Shown here piece by piece: positions 42,797-54,402 of a DNA stretch of 64,000 nt. The position numbers were made by a program, and so were the translations under genes. Each line of letters opens with the position of its first letter. The first letter of the stretch is position 1. Source of the stretch: JBBRVP01 sp038246785 (GTDB lineage Bacteria > Actinomycetota > Actinomycetes > Jiangellales > Jiangellaceae). The stretch lies in contig JBBRVP010000002.1 in NCBI GenBank assembly GCA_038246785.1, forward strand, positions 1 through 64,000, in the 5' to 3' direction. Under the pieces are notes generated by a model, which was given only the letters and a program-made list of their open reading frames with translations, searched no databases and was not told where the DNA came from.

Positions 42797-44212
42797 CTAG
42801 CGGCTCCGCTGGCGCCGGCCCTGGCGTGCGGTTTCGGCGAGTTCGTCGACCGCGTCGTCGAGGCACTGGACGAGCACGTCGAGGTCGGGCATCGCGTCGC
42901 GGTCGGCGTTGAGCCCGAAGAAGACCCGGCCGTCGTAGGAGGTCACCCCCACCGCCAGCGCCTGACCCTTCGCCAGAGGCATGACGGGGTAGGCGGCGAG
43001 CATCCGGGCGCCGTCGGCGTACAGCGGCACCTGCGGTCCGGGGACGTTGGTCACCGTCAGGTTGAACAGCCGGCGCGAGAGCGTCGAGCTCACGCGGGCG
43101 CCCAGCGAGTGCAGCGTCGGCGGCGCGAAGCCGCCGAGCGCCGCCAGTGACTCCGCCCCGATCGCCCGGCCGGACTCCTGGTGGGCCTGCATCGAGTAGG
43201 AGATCTGGTGCAGGCGGACCGCGGGCGAGGGCTCCCCCACCGGCAGCTCGACGAGGACCGAGCTGATCGGGCTGCTGCGGCCGTCCGCCGTGTCGTCGGG
43301 GCGGACGCTGACCGGGACGAGGGCGCGCATCGTGGCCGACGGGCGCACCGCCTCACCGCGGGTCAGCAGCCACGACCGCAGCCCCCCGGCCACGACGGCG
43401 AGGATGGCGTCGTTGACGGTGCCACCGTGCGCCGCGCGGACCTCGCGGTAGGTCTCGAGGTCGGTGGCGAGGCTGAGCCAGCGGCGCTGGGCGCCGATCG
43501 ACCGGTTCAGCGGCGTCTCCGGCGCCCCGCGGACGGCCGAGCCGACGGCCGTCGCGATGCTGGCGAGCGCACCGGCGACCTGCTCGCCGGTCCAGCGGAG
43601 GTCCTGCAGTCCGCTGCGCAGCGTGTCGACCACCGCTCCGGGACGCCGGACCGCGTCGAAGAGTGCCGCGGAGACGAGCTCGAGGCTCGACGGCTCCGCG
43701 GCGGGGCGCCAGGTGTCGGCCGGGCCCTCGTGCACCTGGGGACTGAGGTCGAAGAGCACCTGCGCGATGTCGACGGATCCCACGCCGTCGACCATCGCGT
43801 TGTGGGTCTTGGTGACGACGGCGACCCGGCCGCGCGAGAGCCCTTCGACGAGGTAGACCTCCCACAGCGGGCGGTCGCGGTCGAGCCGCCTGCTCATGAC
43901 CCGCGAGACCAGCTCCTGCAGCTGCTCCTCGCCGCCGGGACGGGGCAGCGCCGAGCGGCGCACGTGGTAGCCGAGGTCGAAGTCCTCGTCGTCGACCCAG
44001 ACCGGGTTGGCCAGCCGGCCCGGCACGACGCGGACGCGCTGTCGGTAGCGCGGCACGAACGCGATGCGGTCGCGGAGCAGCGCGACGAGGCGGTCGAGGT
44101 CGAAGCCGTCCGGCGGAGCCTGGAAGGTCGCCACCGACCCCGTGTGCATGGGCGTGGACCCGTGCTCGAGGTAGAGGAACGACGCGTCCAGCGGGTTGAG
44201 GCGCTCGGGCAC
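42797..44212 (-). CDS. WS/DGAT-family acyltransferase with altered active site (HN in place of HH)
   Basis: A protein of 471 residues, clearly the same family as 30745-32145 (PERLNPLDASFLYLEHGSTPM, LFNLTVTNVPGPQVPLYADG). The motif reads KTHNAMVDG: His137 then Asn138 where the second, catalytic His should be. Asp and Gly are kept. The rest looks well conserved, so the gene is under selection but may do another reaction or be inactive. GTG 44212 is chosen by family start; the frame to 44311 overlaps the cpaE-like gene. Confidence 0.87.
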   Translation of the reverse strand: MPERLNPLDASFLYLEHGSTPMHTGSVATFQAPPDGFDLDRLVALLRDRIAFVPRYRQRVRVVPGRLANPVWVDDEDFDLGYHVRRSALPRPGGEEQLQELVSRVMSRRLDRDRPLWEVYLVEGLSRGRVAVVTKTHNAMVDGVGSVDIAQVLFDLSPQVHEGPADTWRPAAEPSSLELVSAALFDAVRRPGAVVDTLRSGLQDLRWTGEQVAGALASIATAVGSAVRGAPETPLNRSIGAQRRWLSLATDLETYREVRAAHGGTVNDAILAVVAGGLRSWLLTRGEAVRPSATMRALVPVSVRPDDTADGRSSPISSVLVELPVGEPSPAVRLHQISYSMQAHQESGRAIGAESLAALGGFAPPTLHSLGARVSSTLSRRLFNLTVTNVPGPQVPLYADGARMLAAYPVMPLAKGQALAVGVTSYDGRVFFGLNADRDAMPDLDVLVQCLDDAVDELAETARQGRRQRSR

Positions 44213-44234
44213 CCGGCTATGGTCCCACGCAGAT

Positions 44235-45602
44235 CTACCGAGCCGGCGGACTCTCGCTTCCGCCAGCGGCCTGGCGGGCGAGGCGGCGTACGGCGCCCAG
44301 CCGTCCACCACGGCGAGCGTCCTGCGCGGCGACCCCCGTCACCAAGGCGACGAGCGGGCCGAGCGCAGCACGGACCGGGGAGTCCGGCGCCACCTCGCAC
44401 AGCGCGCGGCCCGACAGCAGCGCCGCGTCGCAGCCCCGGCGGTCGTCGGGGACCAGGACGATGTCGTCGAGGCCGCCGTAGCGCTGCAGCGCCGCCCGCA
44501 GCTGCTCCTCCGGACGAGCACCGACGACCGAACTGCGCACCCTGTTGACCACGACCCGGAGCTCCGCGTCGGGGAGCAGCTCACGCAGCTCGACGACCCC
44601 GCGCACCAGCCGCTGCACGCCGACCGGGTCGGCGGAGCCGACCGCGACGACGAGGTCGGCCTCCTCCACCGTCACCAGGGTCGCCCCGTTGCGCCGCGGC
44701 GCGGCCGTGTCGAACGAGAGCTCCTCGTCGTGCTCGAGGGAGAAGCCGCAGTCGACGACGGTGAGCTCGTCCAGGCTGCGCGCGGTCGCCCACACCGCCT
44801 CCAGCGTCGCCGGCCGCAGCTCGATCCAGCGCTCCGGTCGGGCGATTCCGGTGAGCACGCGCAGCGTCGGGTTCAGCTGCCGGGCGTGCCTGGCCAGCCC
44901 GGGCACGTCGAGCCGCCCGGTGCCGGCGGCCCGCGCAGCGGCGGCCAGGCCCGGCGCCTCGTCGAGCAGGCCCAGCACCTGCGCGACCGCTCCGCCGTAG
45001 GTGTCGGCGTCGGCCAGCAGCACGCTCGTCCCGAGCAGCGCCGCCTCGCTGGCCAGGGTCACGGCGACCGTCGTGCGGCCGGGGGCGCCGGTGGGACCCC
45101 AGACGGCCACCAGCCGGCCCTCCCCGGGCGCGACGGAGGGTGGGACGGGCGGCCCGTCGGCCGGGCCGAGATCGGGCAGCGCTGCCCTCGGGTCTGACAG
45201 CGCCAGGCCCGAGGGTGCCTGGGCCGAACCTCGCCCCGCCTCGCGCACCACGGCGGCCAGCCGCTCCGGGGGCGCGTCGGCCGGCAGCACGCGGGCGACG
45301 CCGAGCTGGCGCAGCCGGCGTTCGGCCTCCTCGTCGTCGGGGGTGACAAGGCCGACCACGGCGACTCCCGACGAGGCCAGCCGGGCGAGTGCCTCCCGGT
45401 CGAGCCGGCGCAGGTCGGCGGACAGCAGCGCGACCCGGGCCTGGCCGCTGGCCGCAGCGGCGAGCAGGTCGGGCAGGTCGACGCACCGGCGTACGACGTC
45501 GACGCCGACCGCACCGCGCTCCAGGGTCGCGACCAGCGCGGACTCCCAGCGCGCGCCGGTGACCGCCGTGAGCACCGGGACGCCCACGGCGCCAGGGCTC
45601 AC
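44235..45602 (-). CDS. CpaE/TadZ-like pilus-localisation ATPase
   Basis: A protein of 455 residues. A receiver-like N-terminal half (VALLSADLRRLDREALARL, VVGLVTPDDEEAERRLRQLG) is followed by a MinD/ParA-type domain: VAVWGPTGAPGRTTVAVTLAS, where the deviant Walker A lacks the usual Lys, then LLADADTYGGAVAQVLGLLD. Such proteins place the Tad/Flp machinery in the cell. GTG 45602 overlaps the stop of the cpaB-like gene. These two genes sit about 21 kb from the main tad operon but probably serve it. Confidence 0.82.
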   Translation of the reverse strand: MSPGAVGVPVLTAVTGARWESALVATLERGAVGVDVVRRCVDLPDLLAAAASGQARVALLSADLRRLDREALARLASSGVAVVGLVTPDDEEAERRLRQLGVARVLPADAPPERLAAVVREAGRGSAQAPSGLALSDPRAALPDLGPADGPPVPPSVAPGEGRLVAVWGPTGAPGRTTVAVTLASEAALLGTSVLLADADTYGGAVAQVLGLLDEAPGLAAAARAAGTGRLDVPGLARHARQLNPTLRVLTGIARPERWIELRPATLEAVWATARSLDELTVVDCGFSLEHDEELSFDTAAPRRNGATLVTVEEADLVVAVGSADPVGVQRLVRGVVELRELLPDAELRVVVNRVRSSVVGARPEEQLRAALQRYGGLDDIVLVPDDRRGCDAALLSGRALCEVAPDSPVRAALGPLVALVTGVAAQDARRGGRLGAVRRLARQAAGGSESPPAR

Positions 45603-46327
45603 GACGCTGAGGAGGGCGAGCCGACGAGGTACAGCCGGCCGCCGCGGCTGGCGGTCAGCAGGTCTGCGACCACCGCGTTGAGGTCGTCGCCGGCCTTCTC
45701 GGCAGCCGCAGCGGTGATCGCCAGCACGACAGGGACGTCGCCGTCTCCCGAGCCGAACGCCCCCTCGTCGACGCGGGCGCTCTCCACGGCGGCGCCGGCC
45801 AGCAGCAGGGTGGACCTCACCGCGTCCTTGCCCGAGGCCGCGCGGTCGAGTGCCGAAGGGACGACCCACAAGTCGACCCGCGACCCCTTCGTCGCTCCGG
45901 CGGGCAGCTCGGCGCGAGGCACCGCCACGCTCACGTAGCGCACGTCGCCCGCACCGCGCTCCGCGAGCGCCCCGGACGGCAGCAGCTCGCCGCGGCCCAC
46001 CGGCCGCACGAGCACGAGGTCCCCGCGCGGTGCGCTCGTCGTGGCGACGTAGCGGTCGGCCCCCGCGTCGAGGCGCACCCGACGCTCGACAACGTCGGCG
46101 GCGGTCACGGTGTCGCCCGCCGCCAGTTCGCTGCGCGCCGCCCAGACGCCGACGGTGTCGTCGGATCCGGCGACGACGCGAGCCCCCAGCACGATGGAGG
46201 CGAGCACGAGGCCGACTCCGACGAGCAGCCGGACGTCGAGCCAACGGGCGCGTCCGATCCGCGCCGCCTGCGGCGACGGCTCGGCGGCGGGCAGCGCCGG
46301 GCGGCGGTCGAGGACGCGAGAGGACAA
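45599..46327 (-). CDS. SAF-domain protein, CpaB/RcpC-like
   Basis: A protein of 242 residues with one membrane helix (LLVGVGLVLASIVLGARVV) and a SAF domain (ARSELAAGDTVTAADVVERR, VGRGELLPSGAL). A second beta domain follows (VSVAVPRAELPAGATKGSRVDLW). CpaB/RcpC proteins line the periplasmic path of Flp pili. TTG 46327 is chosen because GGAG lies five bases upstream; longer starts exist. The gene is the first of the cpaB-cpaE pair, divergent from a BldC-like gene. Confidence 0.8.
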   Translation of the reverse strand: MSSRVLDRRPALPAAEPSPQAARIGRARWLDVRLLVGVGLVLASIVLGARVVAGSDDTVGVWAARSELAAGDTVTAADVVERRVRLDAGADRYVATTSAPRGDLVLVRPVGRGELLPSGALAERGAGDVRYVSVAVPRAELPAGATKGSRVDLWVVPSALDRAASGKDAVRSTLLLAGAAVESARVDEGAFGSGDGDVPVVLAITAAAAEKAGDDLNAVVADLLTASRGGRLYLVGSPSSAS

Positions 46328-46569
46328 CGACGCTCCAGGCGAGCATGAGGAAGCTTGGCTGCCGCGCCCCCGCAGGCGCGCGGGCGGGCCGGTCGCCGCC
46401 CAGGGTGCCAGACCGGTCGGCACCCCGTCACCTCGGCTGTGGACAGCCGCGCCGACGGGGGGTCGCCTCCGGTCCGGAGGCGGCCCTGTGGACACCGCGG
46501 GCGGCGTACGACCGCTGCTTGCCACAATGCGGGAGGTCGAGACGGCGCCGCAGGCAGGAGGACCAGGCG
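46328..46569. promoter_or_regulatory. Divergent cpaB / BldC-like control region with two TGTGGACA motifs
   Basis: No gene in 242 bases. TGTGGACAG at 46438-46446 (inside the palindrome GGCTGTGGACAGCC) and TGTGGACAC at 46487-46495 differ by one base each from the TTGTCCACA boxes upstream of tadA. The two are 49 bases apart. No clear -10/-35 elements. Confidence 0.45.
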
Positions 46570-46836
46570 ATGGCGGGTGCGGGATCCGCGGGGGACAGCT
46601 CCGGGTCGCAGCGGTTCTTGCAGCTGGCGGAGGTCGCCGAGGTGCTGAACATCTCGGCCGCGCAGGCCTACGCCCTCGTCCGCAGCGGCGACTTGCCCGC
46701 CATCAAGGTCGGTGGCCGAGGACAGTGGCGGGTGGAGTCGAGCGTGCTCGAGGACTATATCCAACGCCTGTACGCCGACACCCGGGCGTTCGTGGCCTCG
46801 CACCCCTTCAGCCGGGGCGACGACCAGGACGCTTGA
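46570..46836 (+). CDS. Excisionase-type helix-turn-helix protein, BldC-like
   Basis: A protein of 88 residues with QRFLQLAEVAEVLNISAAQA, then YALVRSGDLPAIKVGGRGQW and VESSVLEDYIQRLYADTRAFV. This is the MerR-type single-domain wing seen in BldC and in excisionases. BldC binds head-to-tail direct repeats and controls development and cell-surface genes in Streptomyces. The chromosomal setting next to pilus genes favours a regulator rather than an excisionase. GGAGG precedes ATG 46570. Confidence 0.82.
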   Translation: MAGAGSAGDSSGSQRFLQLAEVAEVLNISAAQAYALVRSGDLPAIKVGGRGQWRVESSVLEDYIQRLYADTRAFVASHPFSRGDDQDA

Positions 46837-46858
46837 GGCGGCGCCGCGTCATCGGAGG

Positions 46859-47434
46859 TCACCACGGGACCGGACCGTCGGCCTCCCTGCGCAGCACGGC
46901 GAGCGCGGGCACCGGCACTGCGCGCACGCCCGCGACGCGCGACCGCCGGCGGGGCTCTCCGGCCGCGTGCTGAGCCACCTCGACGAAGTCCGCCCCCACT
47001 CGGTCGACCGTGCCGGTCAGCGTCGAGCCGTCGACGAGGACCACTGCCACCGGTGACCTGTCGCGTGCCACGCCACGCAGCGCGGCCCCGAGGCCCAGCC
47101 GTGCGGCCACCAGCCCCTCGGAGCCGGGCGCAGCCGCCGCGACGCCCAGCCCGGTGACGCCGAGCAGCACCCCCAACGGCACGAGCGCCTCACGCGCGGG
47201 CGGCTCGGTGAGCAGCACCCAGTCCGGGCCCACCTCGAGAATCTCGCCGGTGACGGCGCCGGCACCCAGGACGTGGGCCGTGACGGTCTGCCAGCGCGCC
47301 GCGCGCAGGCGGTCGGCGAGGCGGATCCGCGCCGCCTCCCTGCGCGTGCGGTCGGCGACCTCCGCGGCGAACTCGGCCTGCTCGGCCGCGTCGAGCTGGG
47401 CCTCGAGGTCGGCGAAGAGCCGCTCCCAGCGCAT
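46859..47434 (-). CDS. Conserved hypothetical protein (coiled-coil plus beta domain)
   Basis: A protein of 191 residues. An N-terminal helix (MRWERLFADLEAQLDAAEQA, EFAAEVADRTRREAARIRL) is followed by a beta-rich part (VTGEILEVGPDWVLLTEP) and a repeat of the same theme (STLTGTVDRVGADFVEVAQH), which looks like a duplicated Sm-like barrel. It is common near HTH genes in actinobacteria, but I know no function. GAGGAGG lies before ATG 47434. It is convergent with the BldC-like gene and divergent from the LysM gene. Confidence 0.72.
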   Translation of the reverse strand: MRWERLFADLEAQLDAAEQAEFAAEVADRTRREAARIRLADRLRAARWQTVTAHVLGAGAVTGEILEVGPDWVLLTEPPAREALVPLGVLLGVTGLGVAAAAPGSEGLVAARLGLGAALRGVARDRSPVAVVLVDGSTLTGTVDRVGADFVEVAQHAAGEPRRRSRVAGVRAVPVPALAVLRREADGPVPW

Positions 47435-47513
47435 CGTCTGGCCTCCTCGTTCGTGTCCGGCTGTCGTCGATGACTGTAAGTCCGCCGAGTGAGACACGCC
47501 CGAACGGGTTGAC

Positions 47514-47573
47514 ATGGCCGTGGACAGAGTCTTCGATAAGCAAACACAAGCAAACGCAACGATTGGCCGGCTG
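47514..47573 (+). promoter_or_regulatory. Promoter region of the LysM gene with 10-bp direct repeats
   Basis: Two head-to-tail copies AAGCAAACAC / AAGCAAACGC lie at 47538-47547 and 47548-47557, followed by AACG, in a low-GC patch. A TTGACA hexamer (about 47509-47514) lies upstream but 19-20 bases from any -10-like GATAAG, too long for a standard sigma promoter. Repeats with one helical turn spacing suggest a head-to-tail binding protein, and the nearby BldC-like protein is a candidate. Confidence 0.45.
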
Positions 47574-48521
47574 ATGACCCGTCTCGTTCGCCTGGCGCGA
47601 CCCAGCCTGGCGCTGGGGATCCCGCCGGCGGGGCTGCTCCTGCTGCCCGGGCTTGCCTCCGTCCCGCTGTCGCGCATCCGCTCGGGGAGTGCCGGAGTCG
47701 ACGACGTCGCCTCCTTGGCCGCCCTCGGCGGGCTCGCCGTGCTGCTCGGCTGGGTCGTGCTCGTCCTGCTCGCCGCAGCGCTGACGCGGGTGCCCGGTGC
47801 CCTGGGGTCCGCCGCGGCCGCGCTTGCCTGCCGGGTCACCCCCGCCGCTACCCGACGGGCCGTGCAGCTGGCGGTGGGCGCGAGCGTTGTGGTCGGCCCG
47901 GTGGCGCTACCGCTCGTGGGGTCGGCAGCGCTGGCGACCGGACCAGGGTCAGCGCCCGCGACGTCGTCGGCACCGGCCAGCCGACCGCTCGCGACCGGCT
48001 CGACGGCGCCGACCATGGCGCCTGCCGGCTCCGGAATCGAGATCGACCGACCGACGACGAGCGCCTGGACGCCCGGCCACACGAGCCCGCCGGAGACGTC
48101 GGCGGGAGCGTCGCCCGGGCTGTCACCAGAGGAGCCGCTGGCGATCGGCCGACCGGCCACCGACCTGCCGGCGACCGAGCCCGTGGGGCCGCCCGCCGCA
48201 TCCACGACCCAGGGGTGGACGCCCCCGCACCAGCCGGATCCGGTCGGTCGAGCGGTCCGCACCTCGCAGCAGCCGCCGGTGCGCGCCGTGGCCGGCACCC
48301 CGCGCGAAGTGGAAACCGTCATGGACGAGGTCGTGGTCCGCCGCGGCGACAGCCTGTGGTCGATCACGGCGCGCCACCTCGGACCCGACGCCACGGACGC
48401 CGAGATCGCGGTCGAGTGGCCGCGGTGGTACGCCGCCAACCGAGATGCCGTCGGCGGCGACCCGGACGTCATCCTGCCCGGCACCGTCCTGCGCCCGCCG
48501 AGCACGGCGACGACGTCGTGA
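47574..48521 (+). CDS. Membrane protein with C-terminal LysM domain
   Basis: A protein of 315 residues: two N-terminal membrane helices (LALGIPPAGLLLLPGLASV and LGGLAVLLGWVVLVLLAAAL), a third hydrophobic stretch near 110-130, a Pro/Ser/Thr-rich linker and a LysM domain (VVVRRGDSLWSITARHLG to ILPGTVLRPP). LysM binds peptidoglycan. ATG 47574 is chosen; an earlier start at 47514 would include the direct repeats. Followed by an Rv3235-like gene and then convergent secA. Confidence 0.78.
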   Translation: MTRLVRLARPSLALGIPPAGLLLLPGLASVPLSRIRSGSAGVDDVASLAALGGLAVLLGWVVLVLLAAALTRVPGALGSAAAALACRVTPAATRRAVQLAVGASVVVGPVALPLVGSAALATGPGSAPATSSAPASRPLATGSTAPTMAPAGSGIEIDRPTTSAWTPGHTSPPETSAGASPGLSPEEPLAIGRPATDLPATEPVGPPAASTTQGWTPPHQPDPVGRAVRTSQQPPVRAVAGTPREVETVMDEVVVRRGDSLWSITARHLGPDATDAEIAVEWPRWYAANRDAVGGDPDVILPGTVLRPPSTATTS

Positions 48522-48561
48522 GCACCCCCACCCGAGCGACCCGTCCCTGCCGGAGGCCCCG

Positions 48562-49179
48562 ATGACCGCATCCCTGCCCTCCGCACCGGCCAACGGCGCG
48601 ACCAGCAGCCCGGTCGCCCCGAGCCGGGTGCGCCGGCTGCCGCTACCGGTGTGCGAGCCGCCGTACGACGACGAGCGTGCGCATCCCGAGCCGGTCCAGG
48701 GCACTCTCGCCCTCGACTACCAACTCGCGAGCGGCCTGCCGGCGGAGCCGGCTCCGCAGCTGCGGCTGGTCGAGGCCCCGAGCAGCCGGCCCGCGGCGCG
48801 GCGCGCGGTCGATGTCGACGCCTGGTCCGCCCGGCAGCCGAGCCCGAGCTCGCTGCTGCCCGATCCGCGGCGGTGGACGGCGGCGCTCGTGCAGGGGCTG
48901 TTCGAGGTGCTCAGCGGCGAGCGGCCGGTCCAGCAGCTGGCCCGCTGGACCGACGAGCGGCTGCTCGAGGAGCTGTCGGTGCGCTCGCGCGCCGTGCTGC
49001 GCCGGGGACCCGTCCGCCGGGCACGGGCCACCGTGCGCTCCGTGCACGTCTGCCAGCCGCTCGACGGTGTCGTCGAGGCGACCGCGCTCGTCCAGCTGGG
49101 CGCTCGCTGCCGCGCGGTCGCGGTGCGCCTCGAGGGCCTCGACGGGCGCTGGCGGGCCACGGTGGCCCACCTCGTCTGA
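48562..49179 (+). CDS. Rv3235 family protein
   Basis: A protein of 205 residues. The N-terminal half is Pro/Ala-rich and probably disordered. The C-terminal half (WTAALVQGLFEVLSGERPVQQLARW to GLDGRWRATVAHL) matches the Rv3235 family, which in mycobacteria is encoded close to secA1. It has the typical QLxxWTxERL and SVHVCQPLDGVVEATA stretches. Function unknown. GGAGG is well placed before ATG 48562. Probably an operon with the LysM gene, 40 bases upstream. Confidence 0.8.
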   Translation: MTASLPSAPANGATSSPVAPSRVRRLPLPVCEPPYDDERAHPEPVQGTLALDYQLASGLPAEPAPQLRLVEAPSSRPAARRAVDVDAWSARQPSPSSLLPDPRRWTAALVQGLFEVLSGERPVQQLARWTDERLLEELSVRSRAVLRRGPVRRARATVRSVHVCQPLDGVVEATALVQLGARCRAVAVRLEGLDGRWRATVAHLV

Positions 49180-49234
49180 GCCGTCGGCGCTTGGCCGCCC
49201 TCGGTGGTTCTCGCGACCTGCCACAGACCGGCGG

Positions 49235-52189
<2,955 letters not shown>

Positions 52190-52345
52190 GCGGTCAGCTC
52201 CTCGCTACGGTGACGCACCGCTGCACCGGCGGCGCGATGGGGAGCCCCGCACAGGGACGCTCCCTCGCTTCTGCCTGGCCATGCTACGACCCGACACGGT
52301 CGATAACGGCTCGATCTCGGCGGAGGTGCCCGCCACGATGGCCCC

Positions 52346-53458
52346 GTGAACCCGGTGACCCTCGCCGACGGCACCGTGCGACTGCGTCCGCACCGTCGCG
52401 CGGACGTCGACGACGCGGTGAGGATGTGCCACGACCCGGACATGGTGCGCTGGACGACGATCCCGCAGCCGTTCGAGCGGCGGCACGCCCAGGACTTCAT
52501 GCTGCACACGGTGCCGGACGGCTGGCGCAGCGGCGCGCTGGCCGGCTGGGCGATCGAGGCCGACGGCCGGTACTGCGGCAACCTAGACCTGCGGCTGGAC
52601 GACGCGCGCGGCGCGGATGTGGGGTTCGCGCTGGCGCCGTGGGCGCGCGGGCGGGGGATCATGACGGCGGCGCTGCGGCTCGGCCTGCGCTGGGCGTTCG
52701 ACGACCTCGGGGTGCGGGCAGCCCACTGGAAGGCGCACGTGGGCAACTGGGCGTCGCGGCGGGTGGCCTGGCGGCTCGGCTTCCGGGTCGAAGGCACCCT
52801 GCGGTCGTACCTGACCATCCGGGGTGAGCGGCGCGACGCGTGGGTGGCGTCGCTGCTGGCGGCAGACCCGATGGAGCCGGCGAACCCGTGGTACGCCGCT
52901 CGGCCGCTGGCCGGCCCGCTCGCCCGGCTGCGGCCGTGGCGCGAGCAGGACGCGCCCCGCGTCGTCGAGGGGTGCTCGGACCCGCTGACCCGGCATTGGC
53001 TGATGCACCTTCCGGCCCCGTACACACCGGCCGACGCGACGGCGTACCTGTTGCAGCGCCAGGAGGCTCACGCCGCCGGCAGCGGCGTGGGCTGGTGCCT
53101 CAGCGACGACGGCGACCGCTGCCAGGGTGCGTTGAGCCTGTTCGACGTCAACCCGCGCCGCGCTGAGGCAGCGGTGGGCTACTGGCTGCACCCGGAGGGC
53201 CGCGGCCGGGGGCTCATGACCAACGCACTCCGGCTGGCGACCGGGCACGCGTTCGCGCCCGGCGAGGCCGGTGGCCTGGGGTTGCGCCGGCTCGTGCTGT
53301 ACGCCGGCGCCGGTAACGCCGCCTCGCGCGGCGTGGCCGCCCGGGCCGGCTTCGCCCAGACCGGCTTGGCTCCCGCGGCTGAGCCGCTCGGCGACGGCAC
53401 GTTCGACGGCCAGGTGGCGTTCCACCGGCTCGCCTCCGACGATCCCGGCCGCTCGTGA
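52346..53458 (+). CDS. Tandem GNAT acetyltransferase
   Basis: A protein of 370 residues with two GNAT domains. Domain 1 (about 1-175) has the coenzyme A loop WARGRGIMTAALRLG. Domain 2 (about 190-365) has LHPEGRGRGLMTNALRL. Both fit the RimJ/RimL type that acetylates N-terminal or side-chain amines. The substrates are unknown. The next gene overlaps by four bases, so they are co-translated. GTG 52346 is chosen. Confidence 0.85.
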   Translation: MNPVTLADGTVRLRPHRRADVDDAVRMCHDPDMVRWTTIPQPFERRHAQDFMLHTVPDGWRSGALAGWAIEADGRYCGNLDLRLDDARGADVGFALAPWARGRGIMTAALRLGLRWAFDDLGVRAAHWKAHVGNWASRRVAWRLGFRVEGTLRSYLTIRGERRDAWVASLLAADPMEPANPWYAARPLAGPLARLRPWREQDAPRVVEGCSDPLTRHWLMHLPAPYTPADATAYLLQRQEAHAAGSGVGWCLSDDGDRCQGALSLFDVNPRRAEAAVGYWLHPEGRGRGLMTNALRLATGHAFAPGEAGGLGLRRLVLYAGAGNAASRGVAARAGFAQTGLAPAAEPLGDGTFDGQVAFHRLASDDPGRS

Positions 53459-54402
53459 GCACCGCCGTCCACGTCGACACCGACCTCGGCGGCGATCCGG
53501 ACGACGTCGCAGCGCTCGGCTATCTGCTTGCCTCCCCGCAGGCCGAGGTGGTGGGCGTCACCACGACCGACGACCCGCACGGGCGACGTGCGGCATACGT
53601 GCGGGAGGTCCTCCGGCTCGCCGGTCGGGACGACGTCCCCGTCGCCGTGGGCGCCGCGGCCGCGCTGTGCCGGGAGCGCCCCAGCGGCCGCATCGCCGAC
53701 GCCGCGCGGTACTGGCCGGGGGTCGCGGAAACGGCCGTCGCTCGTGGAGACCCGGCCGCGGCGGTGCAGCTGCTCGACCGGGCGGTCGGGACCGGTGCCC
53801 GGCTGCTGGCGATCGGGCCGTGGACCAACCTGGCGCTGCTCGAGCGAGCCGCGCCGGGCCGGCTCGCGCGGGCGGACGTCGTCGTGATGGGCGGCTGGGC
53901 GGGTCCGCCACCCGACGGCTATCCCCGTTGGGACGCCGCCCGCGACTGGAACGTCGCCTGCGACGTCGAGGCGGCCCGCACGGTGATCGAGCGGGCGGGC
54001 CGGCTGACCGTCGTCGGACTGGCCGTCACGGCCCTCGTCCACCTGCGGCGCGCCGATCTGCCCCGGCTGCGCCGGCTCGGCCCGCTCGGGGAGCTGATCG
54101 CGGCGCAGGCGCTGGAGTACGCCGGCGACGAGGACCGCGCCACGCTGGCCGACGGCCATCCCGGGCTGCCGGCCGACCTGCTGAACTTCCACCACGACCC
54201 GCTCGCCGCCGCCGTTTCCCTCGGCTGGCCCGGGGCCGGCATCGCGCGGGTGGCGCTGCGGCCGGTCGTCGACGACGGGGTGCTCCGGCTGGAGCGGTCG
54301 CCCTCCGGCCGCCCGGTCGACCTCGTGGTCGACGTCGACGGCCCCGGCTTCACCGAGCACTGGCTGTCCACGCTCGAGCGGCTCCCCCCCGCCGGACGGT
54401 GA
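53455..54402 (+). CDS. Inosine-uridine preferring nucleoside hydrolase family protein
   Basis: A protein of 315 residues. The Asp cluster VDTDLGGDPDDVAALGYLL is the calcium-binding signature of the family. Substrate-site stretches ATIGPxTN-like LLAIGPWTNLALLE and MGGWAGPPPDGYPRWD are recognisable. It would hydrolyse nucleosides to base and ribose. GTG 53455 overlaps the GNAT stop. Its stop directly abuts that of the convergent YcaQ-like gene. Confidence 0.87.
   Translation: MSTAVHVDTDLGGDPDDVAALGYLLASPQAEVVGVTTTDDPHGRRAAYVREVLRLAGRDDVPVAVGAAAALCRERPSGRIADAARYWPGVAETAVARGDPAAAVQLLDRAVGTGARLLAIGPWTNLALLERAAPGRLARADVVVMGGWAGPPPDGYPRWDAARDWNVACDVEAARTVIERAGRLTVVGLAVTALVHLRRADLPRLRRLGPLGELIAAQALEYAGDEDRATLADGHPGLPADLLNFHHDPLAAAVSLGWPGAGIARVALRPVVDDGVLRLERSPSGRPVDLVVDVDGPGFTEHWLSTLERLPPAGR

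Noticed and set aside
46570..46836. Excisionase of the integrated element
   Set aside because: It has the excisionase-type fold but lies 26 kb from the element beside pilus genes, so a BldC-like regulator is more likely.
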